Below are positions 7,096 to 15,175 of a stretch of 64,000 nucleotides of DNA, in pieces. Origin of the DNA: Alterisphingorhabdus sp051668705 (GTDB lineage Bacteria > Pseudomonadota > Alphaproteobacteria > Sphingomonadales > Sphingomonadaceae). The position numbers were made by a program, and so were the translations under genes. Numbering within the stretch: the first letter of the stretch is position 1; the number at the start of each line of letters is the position of its first letter. The notes below the pieces were generated by a model, which saw only the letters and a program-made list of their open reading frames with translations, ran no database searches and was not told the DNA's origin. The stretch spans positions 1,922,001 through 1,986,000 of the forward strand of contig NZ_CP196351.1 of the NCBI RefSeq assembly GCF_051668705.1, given 5' to 3'.

Positions 7096-8355
7096 ATGAC
7101 CCTATTACAGCCGCTTTTGGGTATCTGTGTTTTGGTTGCCATTGCATGGGTGTTCGCGGAGAAACGCCAAAACCTGCCATGGCGCTGGGTGGCTGGTGCG
7201 ATTGCGCTCCATCTTGTCCTTGCGCTCGTTCTGCTCCGCTTTGAGCCTGCCCGTCTGTTTCTTGCCGGCGCTGGCTCGGTGGTCACAACACTGGAACAGG
7301 CGAGCAAAGCCGGGTCATCCTATATGTTCGGCTATCTGGGCGGCGCGCCTTTACCATTTGAAACCAAGACCAATGCCAATACACTCATCATAGCGTTTGA
7401 GATTTTGCCCATCATCCTGGTCACAGCAGCGCTCTCTGCCCTATTGTGGCATTGGCGCATATTGCCGATCATCATTCAGGCCATGGGTTGGGCTTTGCGC
7501 CGGTCACTTGGCGTTAGCGGCACAGTCGGGCTTGGCACAGCGGCCAACTTCTTTTTGGGTGTCGTGGAAAGCCCGTTGGTGATCCGTGCATATATCGCCT
7601 CCATGCCGCGCTCTGACCTTTTCATGGTTATGACAGCCGGAATGGCAACGGTTTCCGGCGCAGTTCTGGTGCTTTACGCCAGTGTGATTGATGATCTGGT
7701 TCCACAGGCCGCTGGCCATATCATAACAGCCTCACTGATCTCCCTACCCGCAGCCTTGTTATTTGCGCGGATCATGGTTCCCCCTGATGCGACACAGAGC
7801 CAACCCGAAATAGAGACAGAAGCCGCGCAATCCATCCGCTATGAATCAAGCCTCGATGCCGTTGTTCAAGGCGTTGAAGATGGTTTGAAAGTGTTCTTAA
7901 GCGTGATGGCCATGTTGATCGTCGTATTCGCTCTAATCTTTATAGCGGATGCTATACTGGCCCAATTGCCCTATGTTGATAGCCAGGCCCTGAGTGTCAG
8001 TCGCATTTTTGGTTGGATATTCGCGCCGATTGTCTGGCTTTTTGGCGTTCCTTGGCAGGATGCTTTGGTCGCTGGCCAGTTGATGGGCAGCAAGGCGATT
8101 TTGAATGAATTCATCGCCTATCAGCAAATGGCACAGCTGGCCCCTGATGCCTTAAGCCCGCGTTCCATGATTATTATGACCTATGCTATGTGCGGCTTTG
8201 CAAATTTGGCCAGCATAGGCCTGCAATTGGCAACATTCTCATCACTGGCACCAGCAAGGCGGGCAGATATTGTCTCTCTCGGCTGGCGGGCATGGCTAGC
8301 TGGCAATCTGGCCAGCGGAGCAACTGCGGCCATTGTTGCCCTCACCATTGCATAA
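7096..8355 (+). CDS. Concentrative nucleoside transporter (CNT/NupC family)
   Basis: The 419-residue protein is highly hydrophobic with about ten membrane spans. It shows the CNT architecture: N-terminal helices, a gate region with FLGVVESPLVIRAYI, then ATVSGAVLVLYA, and the C-terminal GSKAILNEFIAY and YAMCGFANLASIG motifs that line the substrate site. CNT proteins import nucleosides with protons or sodium across the inner membrane. The ATG follows the radical SAM stop codon closely, which suggests co-transcription and perhaps a shared nucleoside-derived substrate; that link is inference. It ends convergent with the repeat protein at 8387. Confidence 0.93.
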   Translation: MTLLQPLLGICVLVAIAWVFAEKRQNLPWRWVAGAIALHLVLALVLLRFEPARLFLAGAGSVVTTLEQASKAGSSYMFGYLGGAPLPFETKTNANTLIIAFEILPIILVTAALSALLWHWRILPIIIQAMGWALRRSLGVSGTVGLGTAANFFLGVVESPLVIRAYIASMPRSDLFMVMTAGMATVSGAVLVLYASVIDDLVPQAAGHIITASLISLPAALLFARIMVPPDATQSQPEIETEAAQSIRYESSLDAVVQGVEDGLKVFLSVMAMLIVVFALIFIADAILAQLPYVDSQALSVSRIFGWIFAPIVWLFGVPWQDALVAGQLMGSKAILNEFIAYQQMAQLAPDALSPRSMIIMTYAMCGFANLASIGLQLATFSSLAPARRADIVSLGWRAWLAGNLASGATAAIVALTIA

Positions 8356-8386
8356 TTTAGATAGGCAATAAGAGGCCTTGACTGGT

Positions 8387-9061
8387 TTAACGACGGTAGC
8401 GGCCACCAAAACACGTCATTGATCCATCGCGGCTTTTTTGCGAACCCTTATACTGCCCGCCACACGCTACCCGCGTACCATCACGGCTATGTTGATAGCT
8501 GCCATATTTTCCGCCTGCGCAAATCCTGTGTCCGTCACGGCTATGTTGGTAACTGCCATATTGCCAACCACAAGCCACATCACTGCCGTCGCGGCTATGT
8601 TGATAGCTCTTATATCGCCCACCAGTACAAACAGTCGTGCCATCGCGGCTGTGTTGATAGGATGTATATTCACATCCGCAGCGCACTATGCTGTCAGAGA
8701 TATGTTTATAGCTTTTGGAACCCGGCTCACAAATTTTTGACTGGGATGCATTATAGTCATGCACAGCGCGCAATTGCGCCTGTTGCCGTGCCACCACAGC
8801 CGCATTTCTGCTCTCATCATAGGCCGGCACATCATCAATATTTTGCGCATCAGAGTTGGGCGCAGAAATACGCTCACTATCGTTATTCGCACGTGATGAT
8901 GCTCGCTCTTGTCTGTCTTGAGCACCTGCCTCTTGTTGCGCTCGTTCAGCCTCTAACGCTAAGTTCTGCGCCTCGCTCTGCTCTAGGCTCTGACTGGTAT
9001 TCCAATAAGCAATTGCCAAAAAGGCAATCACAGCAAGCAAGAAAATGGTCGTCCAACGCAT
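8387..9061 (-). CDS. Membrane-anchored protein with 18-residue YQHSRDG repeats
   Basis: I do not recognise this 224-residue protein. Residues 2-20 form a single N-terminal membrane anchor or uncleaved signal. Residues 22-60 are Glu/Gln/Ala-rich and could be coiled coil. The C-terminal 90 residues (132-221) are five 18-residue repeats of the form Y-x-SYQHSRDG-x2-(V/I)-C or AC-x-G-G, preceded by a degenerate copy (SYKHISDS...RCGC). Each copy holds one cysteine, and the last is the most divergent (GSQKSRDG). The regular Cys, Tyr and His spacing suggests a solenoid, metal-binding or disulfide-stabilised domain in the periplasm. It may share a transcript with the membrane protein at 9170-9850, 108 bases upstream. 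Confidence 0.75.
   Translation of the reverse strand: MRWTTIFLLAVIAFLAIAYWNTSQSLEQSEAQNLALEAERAQQEAGAQDRQERASSRANNDSERISAPNSDAQNIDDVPAYDESRNAAVVARQQAQLRAVHDYNASQSKICEPGSKSYKHISDSIVRCGCEYTSYQHSRDGTTVCTGGRYKSYQHSRDGSDVACGWQYGSYQHSRDGHRICAGGKYGSYQHSRDGTRVACGGQYKGSQKSRDGSMTCFGGRYRR
8399..8668 (-). repeat. Five in-frame 54-base tandem repeats
   Basis: The region encodes the five 18-residue repeats of the protein at 8387-9061. The DNA copies share the core that encodes SYQHSRDG, visible on the plus strand as recurring variants of CCATCACGGCTATGTTGATA. Confidence 0.85.
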
Positions 9062-9169
9062 AATGCCTGTTCACTCCCTCGTAACACGGGCTCCATAGCC
9101 TTGCATTACATCTTCAGATTCAGGGTGCTGCCCATATCGAGACGCCCTATTTGTATATCGCGCAATATT

Positions 9170-9850
9170 TTATGTTTCTTCATATTGCTGTTCATAGGCC
9201 AATTGGTCTTTATCCAGCTTACGTTTGCGCAGCCAGCCATAGCCAGCAACAAGCATGGCAAGAACAAGCCCCAATATCAGCACAAACATATGACTATCAG
9301 ATGACCGCAGCGCAGCTTCACGCCCGTTCGGGAACACGTTGACTGTTACAAAAGCCGGTTCAAGGGCGGCCTTGCCAGCCATAGCTTGTGATGCATCACT
9401 ATTTCCGCCTGCTTCTAACCTACCGTTCAGCACAAAAACCATGCCAGCTTGCCCCTCGTCCGCAACAAGCTGCAACAATTGCTCATCACTGACAATTCCA
9501 TCAATCTCCATAACTGCTTTTGCCGGAGCCGAGAAATCCGTCGCATCAACGGGATAAAGCGGCATGAACAGTTTGCGACTGCGTTCCCGTCCGCGCTTTG
9601 TTCTTACCGTTTCAACCATAAAATCGACATTGCCCTGCGCCCGGACAACTACCTCGTCATAATCATTGCTGGTTTCGCCGCTCGCGATAGCTTCAATGCC
9701 GACTTCTTCTGGCGCAGCATGCGACAGTGCGGCCTTACGTTCCATATCGGTTGTATAGCTAGCATATGCCACAAAAATACCGGCAGCCAGCAACAAAGGT
9801 GACACAATAAAATACACCAATGGCGGTAACTTAAACAAACGAAATAGCAT
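9170..9850 (-). CDS. Two-span membrane protein of unknown function
   Basis: I do not recognise this 226-residue protein. It has an N-terminal membrane span (about 11-32), a soluble periplasm-like middle of about 150 residues, and a second span near 190-210 followed by a positively charged cytoplasmic tail (LRKRKLDKD). The middle contains RKLFMPLYPVDATDF, mixed beta/alpha sequence and no cysteine. The gene lies upstream of, and in the same direction as, the repeat protein at 8387-9061. Together they may form a small envelope operon; this is inferred only from position and topology. Confidence 0.7.
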   Translation of the reverse strand: MLFRLFKLPPLVYFIVSPLLLAAGIFVAYASYTTDMERKAALSHAAPEEVGIEAIASGETSNDYDEVVVRAQGNVDFMVETVRTKRGRERSRKLFMPLYPVDATDFSAPAKAVMEIDGIVSDEQLLQLVADEGQAGMVFVLNGRLEAGGNSDASQAMAGKAALEPAFVTVNVFPNGREAALRSSDSHMFVLILGLVLAMLVAGYGWLRKRKLDKDQLAYEQQYEET

Positions 9851-10154
9851 GAAATATTCTCCTCAAACCCCGCATCAATTAAGCCTAGGGCCAAAATCAA
9901 GTCAACCATCTTGCCCCATTTCATGCTTTGCACCGGATCAAAAATTGGCGACCGAAGCGCCGCCAATATTGCGGTGAAAAATCCAAAATTATAGGGCAGA
10001 TAAAGTGATTATCTGCCGATATTTCATAACCTTTTTCAGGTCAAAGTCGCTCCCATCACAACAAAAATGCACAATCAAAATCATATCGCTCTGTTGATGT
10101 GGAAAAACACTGCTTTTTGTTGGGAGTTAGTCACAAACAGGCTATGAAGATCAG
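9851..10154. other. Divergent intergenic region before gyrB, 304 bases
   Basis: No gene is evident. The region carries a perfect inverted repeat at 9995-10017 and a looser GC-rich CCGC...GCGG dyad near 9961-9975. No clear DnaA box or terminator was recognised. It must hold the gyrB promoter and that of the leftward membrane-protein gene. Confidence 0.55.
9995..10017. promoter_or_regulatory. Perfect 9-base-arm inverted repeat upstream of gyrB
   Basis: Arms GGCAGATAA and TTATCTGCC are separated by AGTGA. The site is 137 bases upstream of the gyrB ATG and 144 bases from the leftward membrane-protein start. No T-run follows, so a dimeric regulator site is more likely than a terminator. Confidence 0.45.
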
Positions 10155-12695
10155 ATGATAGAAACACCTGAAAACACCACTGCCGACACACCTGACAATC
10201 CTGATGCCCCGACCTCTGCGCCGGACAGTATGGATAATCCTAACACCAATGAATATGGTGCGGATTCAATCAAGGTTCTCAAAGGGTTGGATGCTGTGCG
10301 TAAGCGTCCGGGCATGTATATTGGCGATACGGATGATGGCTCTGGCCTGCACCACATGGTGTTTGAAGTATCCGACAATGCGATTGATGAGGCATTGGCG
10401 GGGCATTGCGACCATGTGATTATCACGCTGAACGCTGATGGTAGCGTCTCTGTCGAAGATAATGGCCGCGGTATTCCCGTTGGCATGCATAAAGAAGAGG
10501 GTGTTTCCGCTGCAGAGGTCATTATGACCCAGCTGCACGCGGGCGGTAAGTTTGAAAACACTTCTGACGACAATGCCTATAAAGTATCGGGCGGTCTGCA
10601 CGGCGTAGGCGTATCAGTGGTCAATGCGCTGTCCGAATGGCTGGACCTGAATGTCTGGCGCGATGGCGAAGAGCATTATATGCGCTTCCGCTTTGGCGAT
10701 GCAGAAGCTCCGCTTAAAGTCATTGGCAAGGCTGGCGATAAAAAGGGCACAAAAGTGACCTTCCTACCCTCGCCTGCAACGTTCAAGATCACCGAATTTG
10801 ATTTTGACAAGCTGGAGCATCGCTATCGCGAACTGGCCTTTTTGAACTCTGGCGTGCGCATCATCCTGCGCGATGAGCGCTCCGAAGAGCATAAAGAACA
10901 TGACCTTTATTATGAGGGTGGCATTGGCGCCTTTGTCAGCTTTTTGGACCGCAACAAGGTTGCTCTGGTGCCAGAACCAATCGCCATTTCCGGCACGCGC
11001 GATGATGTTACCATTGATGTCGCGCTGGAGTGGAATGACAGCTATTATGAAAATGTGCTGTGCTTCACCAACAATATTCCGCAGCGCGATGGCGGCACCC
11101 ATTTGGCGGCATTCCGCGCGGCATTGACCCGTACCATCAATGGCTATGCAGAGCGCACCGGCCTGATGAAGAAGGAAAAGGTCAAGCTGACCGGCGATGA
11201 TATGCGCGAAGGGCTGACCGCTATTGTCTCGGTCAAGCTGCCTGATCCCAAATTCTCATCTCAGACCAAGGATAAGCTGGTCTCTTCCGAAGTGCGGCAA
11301 CCATTGGAAAGCCTGATGGCCGATAAAATGGTCGAGTGGCTGGAAGAAAACCCGCAAAGCGCCGCAGCTATTGTGCAAAAGATTATTGAAGCCGCAGCCG
11401 CACGCGAAGCCGCGAAAAAGGCGCGCGAACTGACCCGCCGCAAAGGCGCGATGGATATTGCGTCACTGCCCGGCAAACTCTCTGATTGCCGTGAGCGTGA
11501 TCCGGCCAAATCAGAACTGTTCCTGGTCGAGGGTGACTCCGCTGGCGGTTCCGCCAAACAGGGGCGTGACAGCCAGTATCAGGCCATTTTGCCGCTAAAA
11601 GGTAAGATATTAAATGTTGAGCGCGCGCGGTTTGACCGCATCATCTCCTCCAAAGAGGTGGGCACGCTTATTCAGGCCATGGGCACCGGCATAAGAGACG
11701 ATTTCAATATTGAGAAGCTGCGCTATCACAAGATTGTTATCATGACCGATGCTGATGTTGACGGCGCACATATCCGCACCTTGCTGCTGACTTTTTTCCA
11801 CCGGCAAATGGGCGAGATTATCCGCAATGGTCACCTCTATATCGCTCAGCCACCTTTGTATAAGGTCAGCAAGGGCAAATCCGAAGTCTATTTGAAAGAC
11901 GATCCCGCGCTGGATGCCTATCTGATTGATGCCGGGCTTCAAGACAAGCTGCTAAATACCACAGGTGGCGGACAGATTGGCTCTAATGATCTGGCCGATC
12001 TGGTCGAACATGCGCGGCGGATGAAGGCGCTTATGGCCTATGCCCCTCGCCGTTATAATGCGGATATTGTTGAGGGCATGGCGCTGAAAGGTGCGCTGGC
12101 CCCTGATCTGGATCAGGCCGGACGCGTGGCCGCTGTTGAAGCCACGGCCAAATGGCTGCAAGCTGGCGATGAGGATAGCCGTTGGAGTGGCACCATGTCG
12201 GAAGAGGGCGGCTATCTGTTCACCCGTGCATGGCGCGGCGTGGATGACCATCATGTTATTGATGCCAAATTCCTGACCAGCGCCGAAGCACGCAAATTGC
12301 ACAAGCTGGCCAGTGAACGCGCCGATATTTACGAAGATGGCAGCACCTTGGTCAAAACCAGCAGCGCATCGGGCGCAAGTGATGATGATAGCGACAACCC
12401 CAATTTGGCGGCATCGGGCACCGCGATTGCGAGGCCAAGTGACCTGTTAGAGGCCGTTCTGGCCGCAGGGCGCAAGGGCCTTGCCGTGCAGCGCTATAAA
12501 GGCTTGGGTGAGATGAACGCCGAACAGCTATGGGAAACCACGCTGGACCCGGAAAATCGTTCACTCCTGCAAGTGCGTGTGGAAGATGCCGATGTGACCG
12601 ACGAAATCTTCACCCGCCTAATGGGCGATGTCGTCGAACCCCGCCGCGAGTTTATTCAAGACAATGCGCTGAATGTCGCGAATTTGGATGTTTAG
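10155..12695 (+). CDS. gyrB: DNA gyrase subunit B
   Basis: The 846-residue protein is the ATPase subunit of the type II topoisomerase that introduces negative supercoils. The GHKL ATPase domain shows LDAVRKRPGMYIGD, then VSDNAIDEALAG with the catalytic Glu and Asn, then DNGRGIPV and GGLHGVG. The transducer domain follows. The TOPRIM domain has LVEGDSAGGSAKQGRD and the acidic TDADVDGAHIRTLLL motif, and the C-terminal region ends with QRYKGLGEMNAEQLWETTLDP. A Gram-negative-type insert lies between TOPRIM and tail. About 35 residues before the conserved start are Thr/Asp/Pro-rich and acidic, an extension seen in some relatives. It is transcribed alone. Confidence 0.98.
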   Translation: MIETPENTTADTPDNPDAPTSAPDSMDNPNTNEYGADSIKVLKGLDAVRKRPGMYIGDTDDGSGLHHMVFEVSDNAIDEALAGHCDHVIITLNADGSVSVEDNGRGIPVGMHKEEGVSAAEVIMTQLHAGGKFENTSDDNAYKVSGGLHGVGVSVVNALSEWLDLNVWRDGEEHYMRFRFGDAEAPLKVIGKAGDKKGTKVTFLPSPATFKITEFDFDKLEHRYRELAFLNSGVRIILRDERSEEHKEHDLYYEGGIGAFVSFLDRNKVALVPEPIAISGTRDDVTIDVALEWNDSYYENVLCFTNNIPQRDGGTHLAAFRAALTRTINGYAERTGLMKKEKVKLTGDDMREGLTAIVSVKLPDPKFSSQTKDKLVSSEVRQPLESLMADKMVEWLEENPQSAAAIVQKIIEAAAAREAAKKARELTRRKGAMDIASLPGKLSDCRERDPAKSELFLVEGDSAGGSAKQGRDSQYQAILPLKGKILNVERARFDRIISSKEVGTLIQAMGTGIRDDFNIEKLRYHKIVIMTDADVDGAHIRTLLLTFFHRQMGEIIRNGHLYIAQPPLYKVSKGKSEVYLKDDPALDAYLIDAGLQDKLLNTTGGGQIGSNDLADLVEHARRMKALMAYAPRRYNADIVEGMALKGALAPDLDQAGRVAAVEATAKWLQAGDEDSRWSGTMSEEGGYLFTRAWRGVDDHHVIDAKFLTSAEARKLHKLASERADIYEDGSTLVKTSSASGASDDDSDNPNLAASGTAIARPSDLLEAVLAAGRKGLAVQRYKGLGEMNAEQLWETTLDPENRSLLQVRVEDADVTDEIFTRLMGDVVEPRREFIQDNALNVANLDV

Positions 12696-12718
12696 AAACT
12701 ATATTTTATCCAAAACAC

Positions 12719-12997
12719 TCAATAAACCCCTTTGCGGTGCGCTATGCGGACAACCACAATAACGACGCGCTCATCCTCGATTTTCGCGATAATACGATAG
12801 TCACCTATGCGCCATCGCCAATAACCTGACCAATCACCAACCAGTGGTTTGCCCAAATCGCGTGGATCATCCAACTTGGCGATGCGTTCTTCCAGCACTT
12901 TGATAATGCGTGCTGCAACCGGTTTGCCCAGCTTCTTTAATTCCTTCGCCGCTTGCGGTGTGAACTCTATCATCCATCTGGGCGTTTCAGAGGCCAA
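12719..12997 (-). CDS. RelE/ParE-family toxin
   Basis: The 92-residue basic protein has the RelE-fold pattern: an IEFTPQAAKELKKL first helix, then LVGDWSGYWRWRIGDYRIIAKI, and a C-terminal strand VVIVVVRIAHRKGVY. RelE toxins cleave mRNA at the ribosome, while ParE relatives poison gyrase. The conserved RxxxGxYRxx region with C-terminal His-Arg-Lys favours RelE-like activity, but sequence alone cannot decide. Its start overlaps the antitoxin end by 11 bases, so the pair is translationally coupled. Confidence 0.9.
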   Translation of the reverse strand: MASETPRWMIEFTPQAAKELKKLGKPVAARIIKVLEERIAKLDDPRDLGKPLVGDWSGYWRWRIGDYRIIAKIEDERVVIVVVRIAHRKGVY

Positions 12998-13199
12998 GAT
13001 CAGCCTTTATATCGTTTAGAGAAACCGCATCATCTTGCCGGAAATCGGCCATCCGCTCCTCAGCAAGGAAATAGTCTTCCATTTCCTCTAAATGCGCCTC
13101 TATCGCCTTTCGCGCATAAAAGGTTTTGGTACGCCCGGTCTTCTCTGCCAGTGCTGCCAGCCGTTTTTCCAATGCTTCATCCAGCCGTATCGCAAGCAT
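12987..13199 (-). CDS. RelB/RHH-type antitoxin
   Basis: The 70-residue protein begins MLAIRLDEALEKRLAALAEKTGRTKTFYARKAI, the strand-helix-helix of a ribbon-helix-helix DNA-binding domain. It continues with an acidic C-terminus that would wrap the toxin (EEMEDYFLAEE...SLNDIKADLGL). It precedes and overlaps the RelE-like toxin gene. A GAGGAG ribosome site and a TGCTATA-TGTG-TATAGCA palindrome lie directly upstream, consistent with autorepression by the antitoxin or the complex. Confidence 0.9.
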   Translation of the reverse strand: MLAIRLDEALEKRLAALAEKTGRTKTFYARKAIEAHLEEMEDYFLAEERMADFRQDDAVSLNDIKADLGL

Positions 13200-13213
13200 A
13201 AATATTCTCCTCT

Positions 13214-13231
13214 GCTATACACATATAGCAA
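13214..13231 (-). promoter_or_regulatory. Operator of toxin-antitoxin operon
   Basis: TGCTATA (13214-13220) and TATAGCA (13225-13231) form a perfect seven-base dyad 14 bases upstream of the antitoxin ATG. It is placed where RHH antitoxins bind to repress their own promoter. Confidence 0.65.
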
Positions 13232-13275
13232 ATTTACTGCTAAGGCCAGCTTTAAGAGGTCGGTCTTGAACCAAT

Positions 13276-13301
13276 GTCATCCCCGCGTAGGCGGAGATCC
13301 A
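13276..13301. repeat. REP-like GTCATCCCCGC palindrome
   Basis: GTCATCCCCGCGTAGGCGG followed by AGATCCA forms an imperfect hairpin (CCCCGC-GTAG-GCGGAG). This sequence type is a widespread interspersed palindromic repeat in proteobacteria. Only one copy was seen in the window. Confidence 0.5.
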
Positions 13302-13434
13302 GTGTGAATTAGGAATAGGCCCGCGCTAGTTTCCCGCTTTCTCGCGAATGAGGATCATCGGCATATCACGGGGCTTATCGGCATAGTCGTAACAGAGACT
13401 GTTCAACCCCATATCCACCTGCTAACCCGCCTTA

Positions 13435-15162
13435 ATGTCTGGTGCCAATGCTCTTCTCACCATTTTATCCTGCGTGTTTTTCATGGGGATTGTCGCGTAT
13501 ATAAGTTGGCGCAAAACGCGTGGTGAGGTTGACAGTAAGGACGGGTATTTTCTCGCTGGCCGCGGCCTTGGCGCGACTTTTATTGCCGGATCATTATTGC
13601 TCACCAACCTATCGGCTGAACAGCTGATTGGCCTTAATGGCTCTGCCTATCGCTTCAACATGACAAGCATGGCATGGGAAGTCACAGCCGCTGTGGCGAC
13701 CATTGCCATGGCGCTGATCTTTTTGCCGCGCTATCTGGCGGGTGCTTTTACCACCCTACCCGAATTTCTGGCCAGCCGCTTTGACGAAGATGTACGCCGG
13801 CTCTCCGTGCTGCTCTTCATGTTGGGCTATGGGCTGATCACCATACCATCGGTGCTCTATTCCGGCTCCCTTGCGGTTATTCAGCTTTTTGATCTGCCCA
13901 GTGCATTGGGGTTGGAATATTTCCCGACCCTCATCATCACCATTATCGGCATCGGTTTTATCGGTTCGCTGTATGCCATATTTGGCGGACTGAAAGCCGT
14001 TGCGGTGTCGGATACATTAAACGGTATTGGCTTGCTGATCATCGGCGTGCTGGTGCCGGTATTGGGCCTGATGGCGCTGGGCGGTGGTGATTTTGGCGCT
14101 GGCATGGAGAGGCTATTAACCGATCATCCGGACAAGCTGAACGCCATTGGCGCAAGCGATGCCCCCACCCCCTTTGGCACGCTATTTACCGGCATGATTT
14201 TCGCCAATTTATTCTATTGGTGCACCAATCAATATGTCATTCAACGCACATTGGGTGCGGCATCACTGGCCGAAGGGCAAAAGGGTGTGCTTTTCTCTGG
14301 CTTTTTTAAACTGCTGGTGCCGTTTATGATGATGATCCCGGGCGTAATCGCCTTTCATCTTTATGGCCCGGGCCTCTCCAGTTTTGACCAGGCTTACCCG
14401 CAGCTGATCCGTGATGTCTTGCCAATATGGATGGCCGGCTTTTTTCTCGCGGTGCTGTTGGGCGCGGTGTTTAGTTCGTTCAATTCTTTGCTCAACAGCG
14501 CGGCCACTCTGTTCGCGCTCGATATCTATGCGCCGATGTGCAAAAATCTGCCAAGTGAACAGTCGCTGGTGCGGACTGCAAAGCTGGCCAGCCTTGTCAT
14601 CGCGCTTATCTCCTTTTGCATCGCGCCCTTGCTCTATTTCTCACCCGATGGATTATGGCAAGTGATCCGCAAATTTACCGGCTTTTATAATATCCCCACC
14701 ATCGTCATCGTGATTGTCGGGCTGTTCACTGCCCGTGTACCTGCTCTGGCGGCCAAGCTGGTGATTATATTTCATGTCATCACTTATGCCTTGCTGCGCT
14801 TTGTTTATGATGATGTGATAACGCTGCATTTCATCCACCAATATGCGGTGCTGTTCGTGATAGAGGTTGGCATCATGCTGGCGTGCGGCGTGCTGACTCC
14901 GCGCGCAACCGCATGGACATTCACCCGCAATGAACAGGTTGACCTTACGCCTTGGCCCTATGCGCGGCCCTTAGCGATAACGCTCTTTTCCTGCATGGTT
15001 GCGCTCTATCTGCTCTTCTCACCCATAGGGCTAGCACGCAGTGGGGAGTTCGGGGCTATATTCTATATCTGCAATGCCGCGCTGTTGGTCGGTAATGTGA
15101 TGATCTGGTTTATGGCTGGACAGCGCGAGCGGAGAAACACCCTTCGACAAGCTCAGGGCTAG
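13435..15162 (+). CDS. Sodium/solute symporter (SSS/SLC5 family)
   Basis: The 575-residue membrane protein has about 13-14 spans and typical SSS motifs: DGYFLAGRGLGATFIAGSLLLTNLSAEQLIGLNG near residues 35-65, and a conserved YAIFGGLKAVAVSDTLNG around 180-197. FLAVLLGAVFSSFNSLLNSAATLFALDIY follows near 340-368. The extended length and motifs fit the sugar-transporting (SGLT-like) branch, and the convergent sugar-metabolism genes support a sugar or glycoside substrate. The last residues (RNTLRQAQG) are encoded by an interspersed TTCGACAAGCTCAG repeat, so the native C-terminus may have been altered by repeat insertion. Confidence 0.9.
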   Translation: MSGANALLTILSCVFFMGIVAYISWRKTRGEVDSKDGYFLAGRGLGATFIAGSLLLTNLSAEQLIGLNGSAYRFNMTSMAWEVTAAVATIAMALIFLPRYLAGAFTTLPEFLASRFDEDVRRLSVLLFMLGYGLITIPSVLYSGSLAVIQLFDLPSALGLEYFPTLIITIIGIGFIGSLYAIFGGLKAVAVSDTLNGIGLLIIGVLVPVLGLMALGGGDFGAGMERLLTDHPDKLNAIGASDAPTPFGTLFTGMIFANLFYWCTNQYVIQRTLGAASLAEGQKGVLFSGFFKLLVPFMMMIPGVIAFHLYGPGLSSFDQAYPQLIRDVLPIWMAGFFLAVLLGAVFSSFNSLLNSAATLFALDIYAPMCKNLPSEQSLVRTAKLASLVIALISFCIAPLLYFSPDGLWQVIRKFTGFYNIPTIVIVIVGLFTARVPALAAKLVIIFHVITYALLRFVYDDVITLHFIHQYAVLFVIEVGIMLACGVLTPRATAWTFTRNEQVDLTPWPYARPLAITLFSCMVALYLLFSPIGLARSGEFGAIFYICNAALLVGNVMIWFMAGQRERRNTLRQAQG

Positions 15163-15165
15163 CGG
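15141..15165 (+). repeat. Interspersed repeat, CCTTCGACAAGCTCAGGGC type
   Basis: This copy reads CCTTCGACAAGCTCAGGGC followed by TAGCGG and overlaps the final codons and stop of the symporter gene. Related copies lie at 23903-23982 and 42735-42856, where they occur as inverted pairs. Confidence 0.75.
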
Positions 15166-15175
15166 ATTTAGGTGG

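Noticed and set aside
8419..9063. Long open frame on the plus strand opposite the repeat protein
   Set aside because: It is Cys/His/Tyr-rich low-complexity sequence caused by reading the antisense of the 54-base repeats; it has no ribosome site and the minus-strand frame has a membrane anchor and family-like repeat structure.
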